DNA of 64,000 nt, from contig JALEHY010000040.1 in NCBI GenBank assembly GCA_022770425.1, forward strand, positions 7,601 through 71,600, read 5' to 3'. The notes beneath the pieces were generated by a model, which did not search any database, was not told where the DNA came from, and worked only from the letters and a program-made list of their open reading frames with translations. A program made the translations under genes and the position numbers. Positions 17,084 to 24,713 of this stretch are shown one piece after another. How positions within the stretch are numbered: position 1 is the stretch's first letter; each line of letters starts with the position of its first letter. Source of the DNA: Parvimonas sp. Its GTDB lineage: Bacteria; Bacillota; Clostridia; Tissierellales; Peptoniphilaceae.

Positions 17084-17586
17084 AAGAAGAAAATATATAT
17101 TCAGGTAAAATTATAAATGTAAAGACAGAATCTTTTGAAGTTGATAATAAGATAATTAAAAGAGAGTTGGTTGAGCACAAAGATGCTGTGGGAATTTTTC
17201 CGATAGATGATGAAGGCTTTGTTTATTTGGTAAAACAGTACAGAACACCGATTAAAGATTTTGTAATAGAAATTCCGGCAGGTCTTGTAGAAGATTCGGA
17301 GGATTATGAAAATACAGCTTTAAGAGAGTTGCAAGAAGAAATAGGTTATGGGGCAAAAGTATTTGAAAAGATTTTTCAAGGGTATAACAGTATTGGGTTT
17401 TGTACCGAAAAAACTGTTATTTACAGAGCAAGTGAACTTTACGTATCTAAGTTGCCTGAAGATGAAGATGAGGATATTGAAATTTTAAAAATTCATTTTA
17501 ATGAACTTAAAAAAATGTATTTACAAGGAGAAATTGTTGATTTTAAAACAGCTGTGGCTATTTTAAATGAAATTGGTAGGAGGTAG
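17068..17586 (+). CDS. NUDIX hydrolase, ADP-ribose pyrophosphatase type
   Basis: 172 aa. The Nudix box GLVEDSEDYENTALRELQEE plus IG (about 72-93) fits G-x5-E-x7-REUxEExGU. Upstream are VEHKDAVGIFPIDDEGFVYLVKQYRTP and EIPAGLVE, typical for the NudF/ADPRase subgroup that hydrolyses ADP-ribose to AMP and ribose-5-phosphate. It starts within the end of recN. The next gene begins one base after its stop, consistent with co-translation. Substrate choice is inferred from subgroup motifs. Confidence 0.88.
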   Translation: MYKKIKEENIYSGKIINVKTESFEVDNKIIKRELVEHKDAVGIFPIDDEGFVYLVKQYRTPIKDFVIEIPAGLVEDSEDYENTALRELQEEIGYGAKVFEKIFQGYNSIGFCTEKTVIYRASELYVSKLPEDEDEDIEILKIHFNELKKMYLQGEIVDFKTAVAILNEIGRR

Positions 17587-17587
17587 T

Positions 17588-18202
17588 ATGACAAATATTG
17601 TACAAGAATATATAATAATTGCATTTGCTATTGTATTTGTAATAATAGTATGCAGAGTTTTTCAAGCAAATATTGCATTAGCGTTGGGGGATGATACACC
17701 CAAATTAAATGGTTCAACAAGTTTTAATCCGGTTAATCATATTGATATAACAGGATTTGTTTGTTTATTATTTTTTAGATTCGGTTGGGCAAAGCCATTA
17801 GATATAAGTCTAAATAATTTTAAAAATAGATTTTGGGGACGAATTATATACTCTCTTTCAAATGCATTTGCCTGTTTTATAATTGCTTTAGTTTCAACAG
17901 TATTGCTTATTTTGAATGGAAGTTTAACCGGAATTTTAGCTTCTTTTTTGATAGGAGTAAGATCTATAAGTATTGTTTTCGGAATTATTGATTTAATTCC
18001 TTTACCTCCATTTGACGGCGCTATATTTATAAGTGCATTTTTGTCAAATGATGTAGAGTATGAATATTTTAAATTGTCAAAATATACTACTTTGATTTTA
18101 TTGGGTCTTATTCTGACAAGAACTTTTGGAATTATTTTAGGACCGGTAGTTTTGGAAGTCACAAGATTTATAACAAAATTGGCATTGATGTTGGTAAAGT
18201 AA
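17588..18202 (+). CDS. Site-2 protease (M50) family homologue lacking the HExxH motif
   Basis: 204 aa from the ATG at 17588, with AGGAGGT 4 bp upstream. The overall pattern is that of the short M50B membrane proteases: LGDDTPKLNGSTSFNPVNHID (about 33-53), FGWAKPLDISLNNFKN (about 65-80), and LIPLPPFDG (about 136-144). Where active members have HExxH directly before the LGD block, this protein has C22-R-V-F-Q26. The asparagine before LIPLPP is also aspartate. The remaining aspartate D143 is present. Peptidase activity is therefore unlikely, though the family assignment is clear. It lies between the nudix gene and scpA, a usual place for this family. Confidence 0.82.
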   Translation: MTNIVQEYIIIAFAIVFVIIVCRVFQANIALALGDDTPKLNGSTSFNPVNHIDITGFVCLLFFRFGWAKPLDISLNNFKNRFWGRIIYSLSNAFACFIIALVSTVLLILNGSLTGILASFLIGVRSISIVFGIIDLIPLPPFDGAIFISAFLSNDVEYEYFKLSKYTTLILLGLILTRTFGIILGPVVLEVTRFITKLALMLVK

Positions 18203-18205
18203 TAA

Positions 18206-18946
18206 ATGGAACTTTTAGTTAATTTAGATGCGTATTCCGGACCGCTTGATTTGCTTTTAGATTTGATTTCAAAACAAAAAGTTGATATATACGATATTGA
18301 GATAAGTAAAATAACAAAACAATATTTAGATGTTATAGAAAATGCAAGCTATGGAGAAGATACGGATATTTCTGATTTTTTATATATGTCAAGTACTCTT
18401 GTGGAAATAAAGTCAAGAACTTTGATTCCTAAGATTAATGATGAATCGCAAGAAGATGAAATTGTTACAAGAGAACAACTTATTGAAAAATTAATTGAAT
18501 ATAAAAAATATAAAAAAGCGTGTGAATATTTTAGAATATTGGAAGAAGACGGGAAAAAGTCGTATTCAAAAATGCAGTCCGACATTACTGAATTTATAAA
18601 AGAGGACAAAGAAATAATTTTAAATACAGATGTTGCCGTTTTGCTATCTCTTATGGAAAATATTATTGATAGGTATAAGACAAAGAATGAATATAATTCT
18701 TTTGAAAAAATTATCGAGAAAGATATGTACCCTATTGAAAAGTATATTATAAAGATAAAAGATAAAATTTTAGATAAAAAGGTGCTTTATTTTGATGATT
18801 TGATTTTTCACAATGGAAGTAAAAGTGAGCTTATAACTATTTTTATTTCCGTTTTAGAACTTGTTAAGAGTGATTTTTTAAAAATTTTTCAAGATAAAGA
18901 CAAGACTATCAGACTTAATTTAGTAGGTGATGAGATTGAACAGTAG
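18206..18946 (+). CDS. scpA: Segregation and condensation protein A
   Basis: 246 aa, 3 bp after the preceding gene. The kleisin N terminus is clear: YSGPLDLLLDLISKQKVDIYDIEISKITKQYLD (about 10-42), followed by LYMSSTLVEIKSRTLIP. An acidic, lysine-rich middle leads to the C-terminal winged helix (about 175-240). ScpA bridges the SMC heads and with ScpB forms the condensin complex that organises and segregates the chromosome. scpB overlaps its 3' end. Confidence 0.94.
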   Translation: MELLVNLDAYSGPLDLLLDLISKQKVDIYDIEISKITKQYLDVIENASYGEDTDISDFLYMSSTLVEIKSRTLIPKINDESQEDEIVTREQLIEKLIEYKKYKKACEYFRILEEDGKKSYSKMQSDITEFIKEDKEIILNTDVAVLLSLMENIIDRYKTKNEYNSFEKIIEKDMYPIEKYIIKIKDKILDKKVLYFDDLIFHNGSKSELITIFISVLELVKSDFLKIFQDKDKTIRLNLVGDEIEQ

Positions 18947-19499
18947 GGAATACAAGCAAATAATAGAAGAAGTATTATTTGTTTACGGAGAACCTTTAAA
19001 AGTTGATGATATTGCAAATATTTTGGAATTGTCTATAAAAGAAACAACAGTTTTGATTGATGAACTTGTTGAGGAGTTTGAATTTCAAAAAAGAGGATTG
19101 ATTATAAAAAAAATTTCTAACTATTATCAAATTCAGACAAGAAAAGAGCATCATGATATAATTTCTAAACTTTTTGAAAAAACTACGATGAGAAATTTGA
19201 CTAACTCAACCTTAGAAACATTGGCAATAATAGCGTATAAACAGCCGATTACAAGGCAAGAAATAGAGGAAATAAGAGGAGTTAAGTGTAACAGCTCAAT
19301 TGAAACTTTGTTGTCTAAAAATTTTATTGCGGAGGCAGGTCGTCTTGACAGAATCGGAAAACCGATTATTTACAAGACGACATTAAACTTTTTAAATCAA
19401 TTTAATTTAAAGAGTTTGAAGGATTTGCCGAGTATTGAAAAATTTATTTCAGATGAAGAAATTTTAAAAGAAGTGGAATTTGATGATGAGAATAAATAA
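18930..19499 (+). CDS. scpB: Segregation and condensation protein B
   Basis: About 189 aa. The start is ambiguous: GTG 18927, ATG 18930 and TTG 18936 are in frame. TTG 18936 would place AGGTGAT at good spacing and give the family-like N terminus MNSREYKQIIEEVLFVYGEPL. Two winged-helix domains are visible, with ETLAIIAYKQPITRQEIEEIRGVKCNSSIETLLSKNFI (about 90-128) in the second. ScpB dimers bind ScpA and regulate SMC ATP hydrolysis. It overlaps scpA by 11-20 bp depending on the start. Confidence 0.93.
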   Translation: MRLNSREYKQIIEEVLFVYGEPLKVDDIANILELSIKETTVLIDELVEEFEFQKRGLIIKKISNYYQIQTRKEHHDIISKLFEKTTMRNLTNSTLETLAIIAYKQPITRQEIEEIRGVKCNSSIETLLSKNFIAEAGRLDRIGKPIIYKTTLNFLNQFNLKSLKDLPSIEKFISDEEILKEVEFDDENK

Positions 19500-20178
19500 A
19501 TATATTGCAAATTGCGGTTTTTGTTCAAGGAGAGAGGCAGATTTCTTGTTGGATAATGATAAAGTTTTATTGAACGGTAAAATTGCTGCTAAGGGCGAGA
19601 ATGTTGACGATACGGATGTTGTAGAAATAGATGGAAAAATTTTATGTTTGACGAAAGAAAAAAAATATTTTATGTTAAATAAACCGGTCGGATATACTAC
19701 AACTTTAAAAGATAATTTTGCAAAAAATAAGGTAATAGATTTATTTGATGTTAAAGAGAGAATTTATCCTGTTGGCAGACTCGATAAGGACAGTTTTGGA
19801 CTTTTACTTTTTACAAATGACGGAGATTTAGCTTTCAAACTTACTCATCCGTCACATAATGTTGAAAAAGAATATATTGTAAAGGTTAACAAAGATGTAA
19901 AGCCTTTTGATATAAAAAAACTTTGCGACGGTGTTGTAATTGACGGAAAAATTACAAGAAAAGCAAGATTTATAGTTGATGGAACTGATTCAATGACAGT
20001 AAAAGTTTTTTTAAAAGAGGGAAGAAACAGACAAATAAGAAAAATGTTCGATTCTTTGGGTTACAAAGTTGTTTCTCTTCAAAGAATTTCATTTGGAAAT
20101 ATTAAACTTGGAAATTTAAAAATCGGGAATTACAGAGAACTTACAAAAGAAGAAGTTAGTTATTTAAGGAGTTTATGA
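19486..20178 (+). CDS. RsuA/RluB-family rRNA pseudouridine synthase
   Basis: 230 aa from the ATG at 19486 (in-frame ATG 19483 and TTG 19480 are alternatives). It begins MRINKYIANCGFCSRREAD, an S4 RNA-binding domain. The catalytic domain has GRLDKDSFGLLLFTNDGDLA (about 94-113) with the active-site aspartate in GRLD. The C terminus has GRNRQIRKMFDSLGY. After scpB in Firmicutes this gene is normally rluB, modifying U2605-type 23S positions. It overlaps scpB by 14 bp. Confidence 0.9.
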   Translation: MRINKYIANCGFCSRREADFLLDNDKVLLNGKIAAKGENVDDTDVVEIDGKILCLTKEKKYFMLNKPVGYTTTLKDNFAKNKVIDLFDVKERIYPVGRLDKDSFGLLLFTNDGDLAFKLTHPSHNVEKEYIVKVNKDVKPFDIKKLCDGVVIDGKITRKARFIVDGTDSMTVKVFLKEGRNRQIRKMFDSLGYKVVSLQRISFGNIKLGNLKIGNYRELTKEEVSYLRSL

Positions 20179-20567
20179 TGATAGGATTAAAAAACACAAC
20201 ACCTGAGGAATTTGAATATATTTACAGTAGATATAACATTACAGGAAGTGTAAATCTTGCAGTTCCTACTTTTTTCTTCAGCTTAATTATGGAGGAAAAA
20301 ATTATAGGATATGTAAAGCTTACATTTTTTGATGAAAATTATTGTCTTGAAGAGATAAAATATGATGAAGGTATGGAACGATTTAACAGATTTTTTATAA
20401 AGTGTATAGCATATAAAATATTTTTAAAGCAAAAGAAAAAGTTTTATTCAAAGGTGTTTTTTGATGAGATTTCAGGAGTAGAAAAAATTAAAGATAATTT
20501 ATATATATATGATGTAGAAACAGTTTTGGAACAGGGAAAAATTTGCAATGGATGCGATAATAAATAA
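20178..20567 (+). CDS. Unknown protein, 129 aa, in the rluB-mnmM gene pair
   Basis: The ATG at 20178 (or 20175) overlaps the rluB-like stop and has AAGGAG 6 bp upstream, so it is translated. The sequence has alternating strands and helices: TPEEFEYIYSRYN, then LAVPTFFFSLIMEEKIIGYVKLTFFDE (about 26-52), then a basic helix KIFLKQKKKFYSKVFF. The strand-turn after 'EEKIIGYVKL' recalls acetyltransferase folds, but the acetyl-CoA loop is not evident. The C terminus has a CNGC pair. I do not recognise the family. Its last 20 bp overlap the mnmM start. Confidence 0.7.
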   Translation: MIGLKNTTPEEFEYIYSRYNITGSVNLAVPTFFFSLIMEEKIIGYVKLTFFDENYCLEEIKYDEGMERFNRFFIKCIAYKIFLKQKKKFYSKVFFDEISGVEKIKDNLYIYDVETVLEQGKICNGCDNK

Positions 20568-21102
20568 TACAAAAACCCTCATTAATTTTTTAGTTAAAAA
20601 TTATATCAAAAAAGTAAACTGTGCTGTTGATATGACAGTGGGTAACGGCTATGATTCAAAAATGATTTTAGATAATTTAAATCCGGAAAAACTGTATTGT
20701 TTTGATATTCAAAAAAACGCCATAGAAAATACAAATAAATTATTGGAAAATTACAGTAATTATATTTTAATTTTAGATAGTCATACAAATTTTTTAAATT
20801 ATGTGAAAGAAAAGATAGACTTTGCTATTTATAATTTAGGTTATTTACCAAATGGTGATAAGACAATAACTACAAATGCTTTAGATGTTGAAGAAAGTCT
20901 AAGTAAATTGCTTGAAAATTTAAATGAAAAAGCAATTGTATTAATTACTTTTTACATAGGACATAATAGCGGATTAGTCGAAAGTGAAAAAATCGGTAAT
21001 TTTTTGAAAAAATTAAATCAAAAAGAATTTACGGTTTTGGAATTTAATTTTAAAAACCAAAAAAATAATCCACCATACGTTGTAATGATACAAAGAGTGT
21101 AA
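20548..21102 (+). CDS. mnmM: Class I SAM methyltransferase, MnmM (YtqB) family
   Basis: 184 aa. The SAM-binding motif I is AVDMTVGNGYDSKMIL (about 26-41), with the family-specific GNGYDS in place of a simple GxGxG. IYNLGYLPNGDK (about 93-104) and the C-terminal NNPPYVVMIQR are hallmarks of the YtqB group. This group was assigned as MnmM, the enzyme that methylates aminomethyl-thiouridine at the tRNA wobble position in Gram-positive bacteria lacking bifunctional MnmC. It overlaps the upstream unknown gene by 20 bp and ends the long gene run. Confidence 0.83.
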   Translation: MDAIINNTKTLINFLVKNYIKKVNCAVDMTVGNGYDSKMILDNLNPEKLYCFDIQKNAIENTNKLLENYSNYILILDSHTNFLNYVKEKIDFAIYNLGYLPNGDKTITTNALDVEESLSKLLENLNEKAIVLITFYIGHNSGLVESEKIGNFLKKLNQKEFTVLEFNFKNQKNNPPYVVMIQRV

Positions 21103-21319
21103 CTTTATTTAAAAGAGGCATTCTTTTTTTATTGATATTTTCAAACAAATTATTTTATCAATTTATAGAATTATACAATATATACTGAAAAATAATTTAG
21201 AAAAATAATAATTAAAATATTGCATTACGTAACCTTGAAAGTTTGTTTATTTTATGTTAATATACTTTATGGAAAATGAATTAGTGTTTTCTTAAAAGAA
21301 ATCGTTTTAGGAGGAATTT

Positions 21320-22735
21320 ATGAAAAAAGAAACAAGGCTTGTGTTTGTAATTGGCTTTAGTTTGTTTGCCATGTTCTTTGGAGCGGGAAATTTAATATTT
21401 CCGACATATTTAGGATACAGTTCCGGTACATATTGGCCTGTTGCATTTATTTTGTATATGATTGCAGACGGACTTTTAGCAATGATATCATTGTATTGTG
21501 TTTTTTGTATGGGAGGAATTACAGAATTTGTAAGACCATTAGGGAAATATTTGGGAACTGTGATTTTAGTTTGTATTTCTTTGTGTATAGGACCTTTGGT
21601 TGCGATTCCAAGAACAGGTGCTATTACATATAACTTAGGCGTTGCAAATTTTGGGTTTAATAATTTGGTTGTAACAACTGCCATATTTTTTATTCTTACT
21701 TATCTAATTTGTATAAAGTCGGAAAAAATAGTTGATTTTATCGGAAGATATTTGACGCCTACATTACTTGCATTTCTTATAATTATGGTAATAACAGGAA
21801 TAATATCTCCTGTTGGAGAAATTCAACCCGGAGAAAATTTACAAGGTGTAATGTACGAATCATTCATAAATGGTTTCCAAACATTAGACGGACTTGGAGC
21901 CGGACTTTTTAATGCGGTAATTGTAAACGCACTTATTTTTTACAAGATTAAAAAAGAGCGAGAAAAAAAGATGATTTTTAAATCATCAATAGTTGCATTT
22001 ATTTGTTTGTCTGTTGTTTACGGGGGACTTTGTTACTTAGGAGCAAGTTCAAAATTAAATATTGATGGAGCAAAAAACGGAACAGTTATATTGCTTAATT
22101 TTACAAATTTATTGTTTGGACGTTCAGGAATTTTAATGCTTTCTGTTATAGTTATACTTGCTTGTTTAACAACATCAACAGCACTTGCAGGTGGTGTTGC
22201 CGAGTATTTTTCAGAGCTTATTCCTTCTATTTCGTATAAGATTTGGCTTGCAATAATTTGTTTTGTAAGTTTTATTTTCTCTTGTTTTGGAGTTGATACG
22301 ATAATTGAAATAGCAATACCTCTTTTATTTACTTTGTATCCTCCTGTAATAATATTAATTTTAACAAGTGTGTTAAGAAATAAAATTAATTGTAATAATG
22401 CGATAAGATATTCAGCAATACTTTCAATTATTATTGGATTTATGACAGTGTTATCTGACAAGTTCGGAATGTTTCAATTTGTAAAAGTGCTACCTCTCAG
22501 TTCTTTAGGATTTGCATATTTAATTCCGGCAGCAATATTGTTTACGATAATTGCATTATTTGAAAAAAATATGGGGTCAAATATTGATACACCAAAAATT
22601 CTTAATACGAGAATAACATTGCATGATGAAGACGTAAAAATGCTTTATTATATTTCTGAAAAATTAGATGAACCTAAATCTGAAGCTATAAGAAAGTCAA
22701 TAAAAGCATTATACTCTCAATTAAAAGATGAATAA
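21320..22735 (+). CDS. brnQ: Branched-chain amino acid carrier BrnQ with RHH-like C-terminal tail
   Basis: 471 aa with AGGAGG 7 bp before the ATG. About 12 hydrophobic segments occupy residues 8-425. The N terminus FSLFAMFFGAGNLIFPTYLG and the GPLVAIPRTGAITYN block (about 94-108) are LIVCS/BrnQ signatures for Na+- or H+-coupled Leu/Ile/Val uptake. The family is usually about 430-450 aa. Here a cytoplasmic tail of some 42 residues begins at TRITLHDEDVKML and continues EPKSEAIRKSIKALY, a strand-helix-helix pattern like a ribbon-helix-helix domain. The tail is in frame with no sign of a fused neighbour. A promoter with TTGAAA and TAATAT lies at about 21235-21263. Confidence 0.9.
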   Translation: MKKETRLVFVIGFSLFAMFFGAGNLIFPTYLGYSSGTYWPVAFILYMIADGLLAMISLYCVFCMGGITEFVRPLGKYLGTVILVCISLCIGPLVAIPRTGAITYNLGVANFGFNNLVVTTAIFFILTYLICIKSEKIVDFIGRYLTPTLLAFLIIMVITGIISPVGEIQPGENLQGVMYESFINGFQTLDGLGAGLFNAVIVNALIFYKIKKEREKKMIFKSSIVAFICLSVVYGGLCYLGASSKLNIDGAKNGTVILLNFTNLLFGRSGILMLSVIVILACLTTSTALAGGVAEYFSELIPSISYKIWLAIICFVSFIFSCFGVDTIIEIAIPLLFTLYPPVIILILTSVLRNKINCNNAIRYSAILSIIIGFMTVLSDKFGMFQFVKVLPLSSLGFAYLIPAAILFTIIALFEKNMGSNIDTPKILNTRITLHDEDVKMLYYISEKLDEPKSEAIRKSIKALYSQLKDE

Positions 22736-22751
22736 AAACTATAATATTACA

Positions 22752-22790
22752 AAAGGACTTAATCAGTTTTGAATTGAGTCCTTTGTTTAT
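22752..22790 (+). terminator. Rho-independent terminator after brnQ
   Basis: Arms AAAGGACT-T-AAT and ATT-G-AGTCCTTT (22752-22784) around a short loop, followed by a T-rich stretch. Confidence 0.75.
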
Positions 22791-22937
22791 TTTATAACAA
22801 AAAAATCAAATATACATTAACATAATGAAATTTTAAAGACAAACATTTTCATAAAAAACATTGATTTTTTTAAAAAAATATGATACGATGTAAATAATCA
22901 ATGAGAGTTGATTAAAAGTTTAATTGGAGGTATGGTT

Positions 22938-23333
22938 ATGGGAAAAAGATTTAAATTTTTATCAACAATTGCAATTTGCAGCCTTTTAATTTTTAGTGCC
23001 TGTTCATCAAAAAATACAGCAAAAAATTTAGAAGGTAGAGTTTTTGAAGGTTATAAAGGTGGCCAAATACTTGTATCCGGCAATGTTCTTCATTTTTCCG
23101 GAGCAGGGGTTATAAATCCCAATACTAAGCCGGAAGATCTTAAAGATAATGAGGAAAAATTGGAAAAATCAAAGTTAAAGGAATTTAAAAATCCTAAAAT
23201 AGTTGAAGAAAACGGTAAAAAATATTTGACAGCTGATGATTTTAAATATAAACTTGTTGTTTTGGAAGATAATTTAATAAAAGATGAAGAAGATGGAAAT
23301 GAGTACGTTTCTATTGATAAAACTAAAAAATAA
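22938..23333 (+). CDS. Predicted small lipoprotein, function unknown
   Basis: 131 aa from the ATG at 22938, 7 bp after GGAGG (22926-22930); an ATG at 22932 is too close. The N terminus MGKRFKFLSTIAICSLLIFSAC is a lipoprotein signal with the modified cysteine at about residue 22, so the mature protein would be membrane-anchored outside the cell. The rest is hydrophilic: EGRVFEGYKGGQILVSGNVLHFSGAG, a lysine/glutamate-rich middle, and a C-terminal strand. No domain is recognised. It is a single gene facing gpmA. Confidence 0.75.
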   Translation: MGKRFKFLSTIAICSLLIFSACSSKNTAKNLEGRVFEGYKGGQILVSGNVLHFSGAGVINPNTKPEDLKDNEEKLEKSKLKEFKNPKIVEENGKKYLTADDFKYKLVVLEDNLIKDEEDGNEYVSIDKTKK

Positions 23334-23353
23334 TATGCTTAGATGCTTTAATA

Positions 23354-23388
23354 AAAAAATAATGTGGAAATTCCACATTATTTTTTCT
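23354..23388. terminator. Bidirectional terminator between lipoprotein gene and gpmA
   Basis: A near-perfect palindrome AATAATGTGGAA-a-TTCCACATTATT is flanked by A-tract on the left and T-tract on the right. It serves both converging genes and overlaps the gpmA stop codon. Confidence 0.85.
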
Positions 23389-24121
23389 TTGTCTGATTTG
23401 CAACAGAGTTTATTTTTTCATTTATAGCGTCTTGATTGCCAAGATAATATTTTTTCAGAACTTTAAAATTATCGTCAAATTCGTAAACTAAAGGCACCCC
23501 TGTAGGAATATTAACTCCGATTATTTCTTCGTCACTTAGATTTTCAAAATATTTTACCAATGCCCTAAGAGAATTACCGTGAGCGGCAATTAAAACTCTC
23601 TTTCCGTTTAACATATCTTTTTTAATAACTTCATTAAAATAAGGAACTGCTCTTTCAATTGTATCTTTTAAACTTTCATTTAAAGGTAAATCTTTTTTAT
23701 TTACATTTCTGTACATTTCTTGTAAATAAGGGCAACGTTCATCATTTTTATCAAGAGCCGGAGGTGGAACATCGAAAGATCTTCTCCAAAGTTTAACTTG
23801 TTCTTCGCCGTATTTTTCTGCGGTTTCCGCTTTGTTTAAACCTTGTAAAGCGCCATAATGTCTCTCGTTTAATTTCCAACTTTTTATAACAGGTAACCAT
23901 TGTCTGTCCATTCTTTCTAAAATGATATTTAATGTGTTTATTGCTCTTTTTAAGTATGAACAATAACATACATCAAAATCAAATCCGTTTTCTTTTAAGA
24001 CAAATCCTGCCTCGTTTGCTTCTATTAATCCTTTTTCTGAAAGTCCAACATCTGTCCAACCTGTGAATAAATTTAATTTGTTCCATTCACTTTCTCCGTG
24101 TCTGACTAAAACTAATTTCAT
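23378..24121 (-). CDS. gpmA: 2,3-bisphosphoglycerate-dependent phosphoglycerate mutase
   Basis: 247 aa on the minus strand, with AAGGAG upstream of the ATG. Catalytic features include [10 protein letters not shown] (His at about 8), [14 protein letters not shown], the [12 protein letters not shown] block, [14 protein letters not shown], and a second catalytic His in [13 protein letters not shown] (about 185). It interconverts 3- and 2-phosphoglycerate in glycolysis in the cytosol. The gene is transcribed alone from a promoter that overlaps an 11-bp inverted repeat, suggesting specific regulation. Confidence 0.95.
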   Translation of the reverse strand: MKLVLVRHGESEWNKLNLFTGWTDVGLSEKGLIEANEAGFVLKENGFDFDVCYCSYLKRAINTLNIILERMDRQWLPVIKSWKLNERHYGALQGLNKAETAEKYGEEQVKLWRRSFDVPPPALDKNDERCPYLQEMYRNVNKKDLPLNESLKDTIERAVPYFNEVIKKDMLNGKRVLIAAHGNSLRALVKYFENLSDEEIIGVNIPTGVPLVYEFDDNFKVLKKYYLGNQDAINEKINSVANQTKKK

Positions 24122-24136
24122 ATAAACACTCCTTAA

Positions 24137-24184
24137 ATAATAGTAATATCATTACTATTATATCATAAATTCCTTTTTTGATAA
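24137..24184 (-). promoter_or_regulatory. gpmA promoter with overlapping 11-bp inverted repeat
   Basis: On the minus strand, TTATCA (24184-24179), 16 bp and TATAAT (24162-24157) precede gpmA. A perfect inverted repeat, ATAATAGTAAT (24137-24147) and ATTACTATTAT (24151-24161), covers the -10 box and the start of transcription. It would suit a repressor site. Confidence 0.6.
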
Positions 24185-24222
24185 ATTAAATTAAGACAAT
24201 TTTACCATAAACAGCTAAAAAT

Positions 24223-24251
24223 TTAACTTTTGATATTATTTATGATATAAT
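24223..24251 (+). promoter_or_regulatory. Promoter of the NTF2-like gene
   Basis: TTAACT (24223-24228), 17 bp and TATAAT (24246-24251) with extended TG, 45 bp before the ATG at 24296. Confidence 0.55.
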
Positions 24252-24295
24252 TACTAAAACTTAAAAATTTTATTGATACTCTCTTGGAGGTGTGT

Positions 24296-24664
24296 ATGGA
24301 TATTTATGATTTTTGGGAGGCTACAGTAACTCAAAATGAGGAAAAAATGCGAAACTTTTTTCATGGTGATGCGATTATAAATTGGCATAACAGCAATGAA
24401 AGATTTACATTAGACGAATATATAAAAGTAAATTGTGATTATCCTAATGATTGGGCTTGTAACATAGAAAGAGTAGAATATATCGGTAATTTAATTATTA
24501 CTGCTACACATGTTTTTTCAAAAGATAAATTATTTTCTTTTCATGCAATATCTTTTTTAAAATTAAAAGACGATAAAATTATTTTGATTGATGAGTATTG
24601 GGGTGAAGATGGAACTCCTCCTGAATGGAGAGCTGATATGAAAATAGGTAAGTGTATAAATTAA
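24296..24664 (+). CDS. NTF2-like / SnoaL-type small protein
   Basis: 122 aa from the ATG at 24296, 5 bp after GGAGGTG. The pattern is that of the nuclear-transport-factor-2 superfamily: an N-terminal helix (DFWEATVTQNEEKMRNFFHGDAIINWHNSNERFTLDEYIKVN), then strands with CNIERVEYIGNLIITATHVF and FHAISFLKLKDDKIILIDEYWGEDG. Such domains form a conical pocket used by diverse enzymes or binding proteins. The substrate cannot be told. It is a single gene converging on rqcH. Confidence 0.75.
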   Translation: MDIYDFWEATVTQNEEKMRNFFHGDAIINWHNSNERFTLDEYIKVNCDYPNDWACNIERVEYIGNLIITATHVFSKDKLFSFHAISFLKLKDDKIILIDEYWGEDGTPPEWRADMKIGKCIN

Positions 24665-24703
24665 AAACCCCTCTTTTGTTCTTTGTTATTGTTAAGAGGG
24701 GAT
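24665..24703 (-). terminator. Terminator of rqcH (minus strand)
   Basis: CCCCTCTT and AAGAGGGG arms (24668-24675 and 24694-24701). On the minus strand the hairpin is followed by TTTTT, 13 bases past the rqcH stop. Confidence 0.75.
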
Positions 24704-24713
24704 AAAGTTTTAT

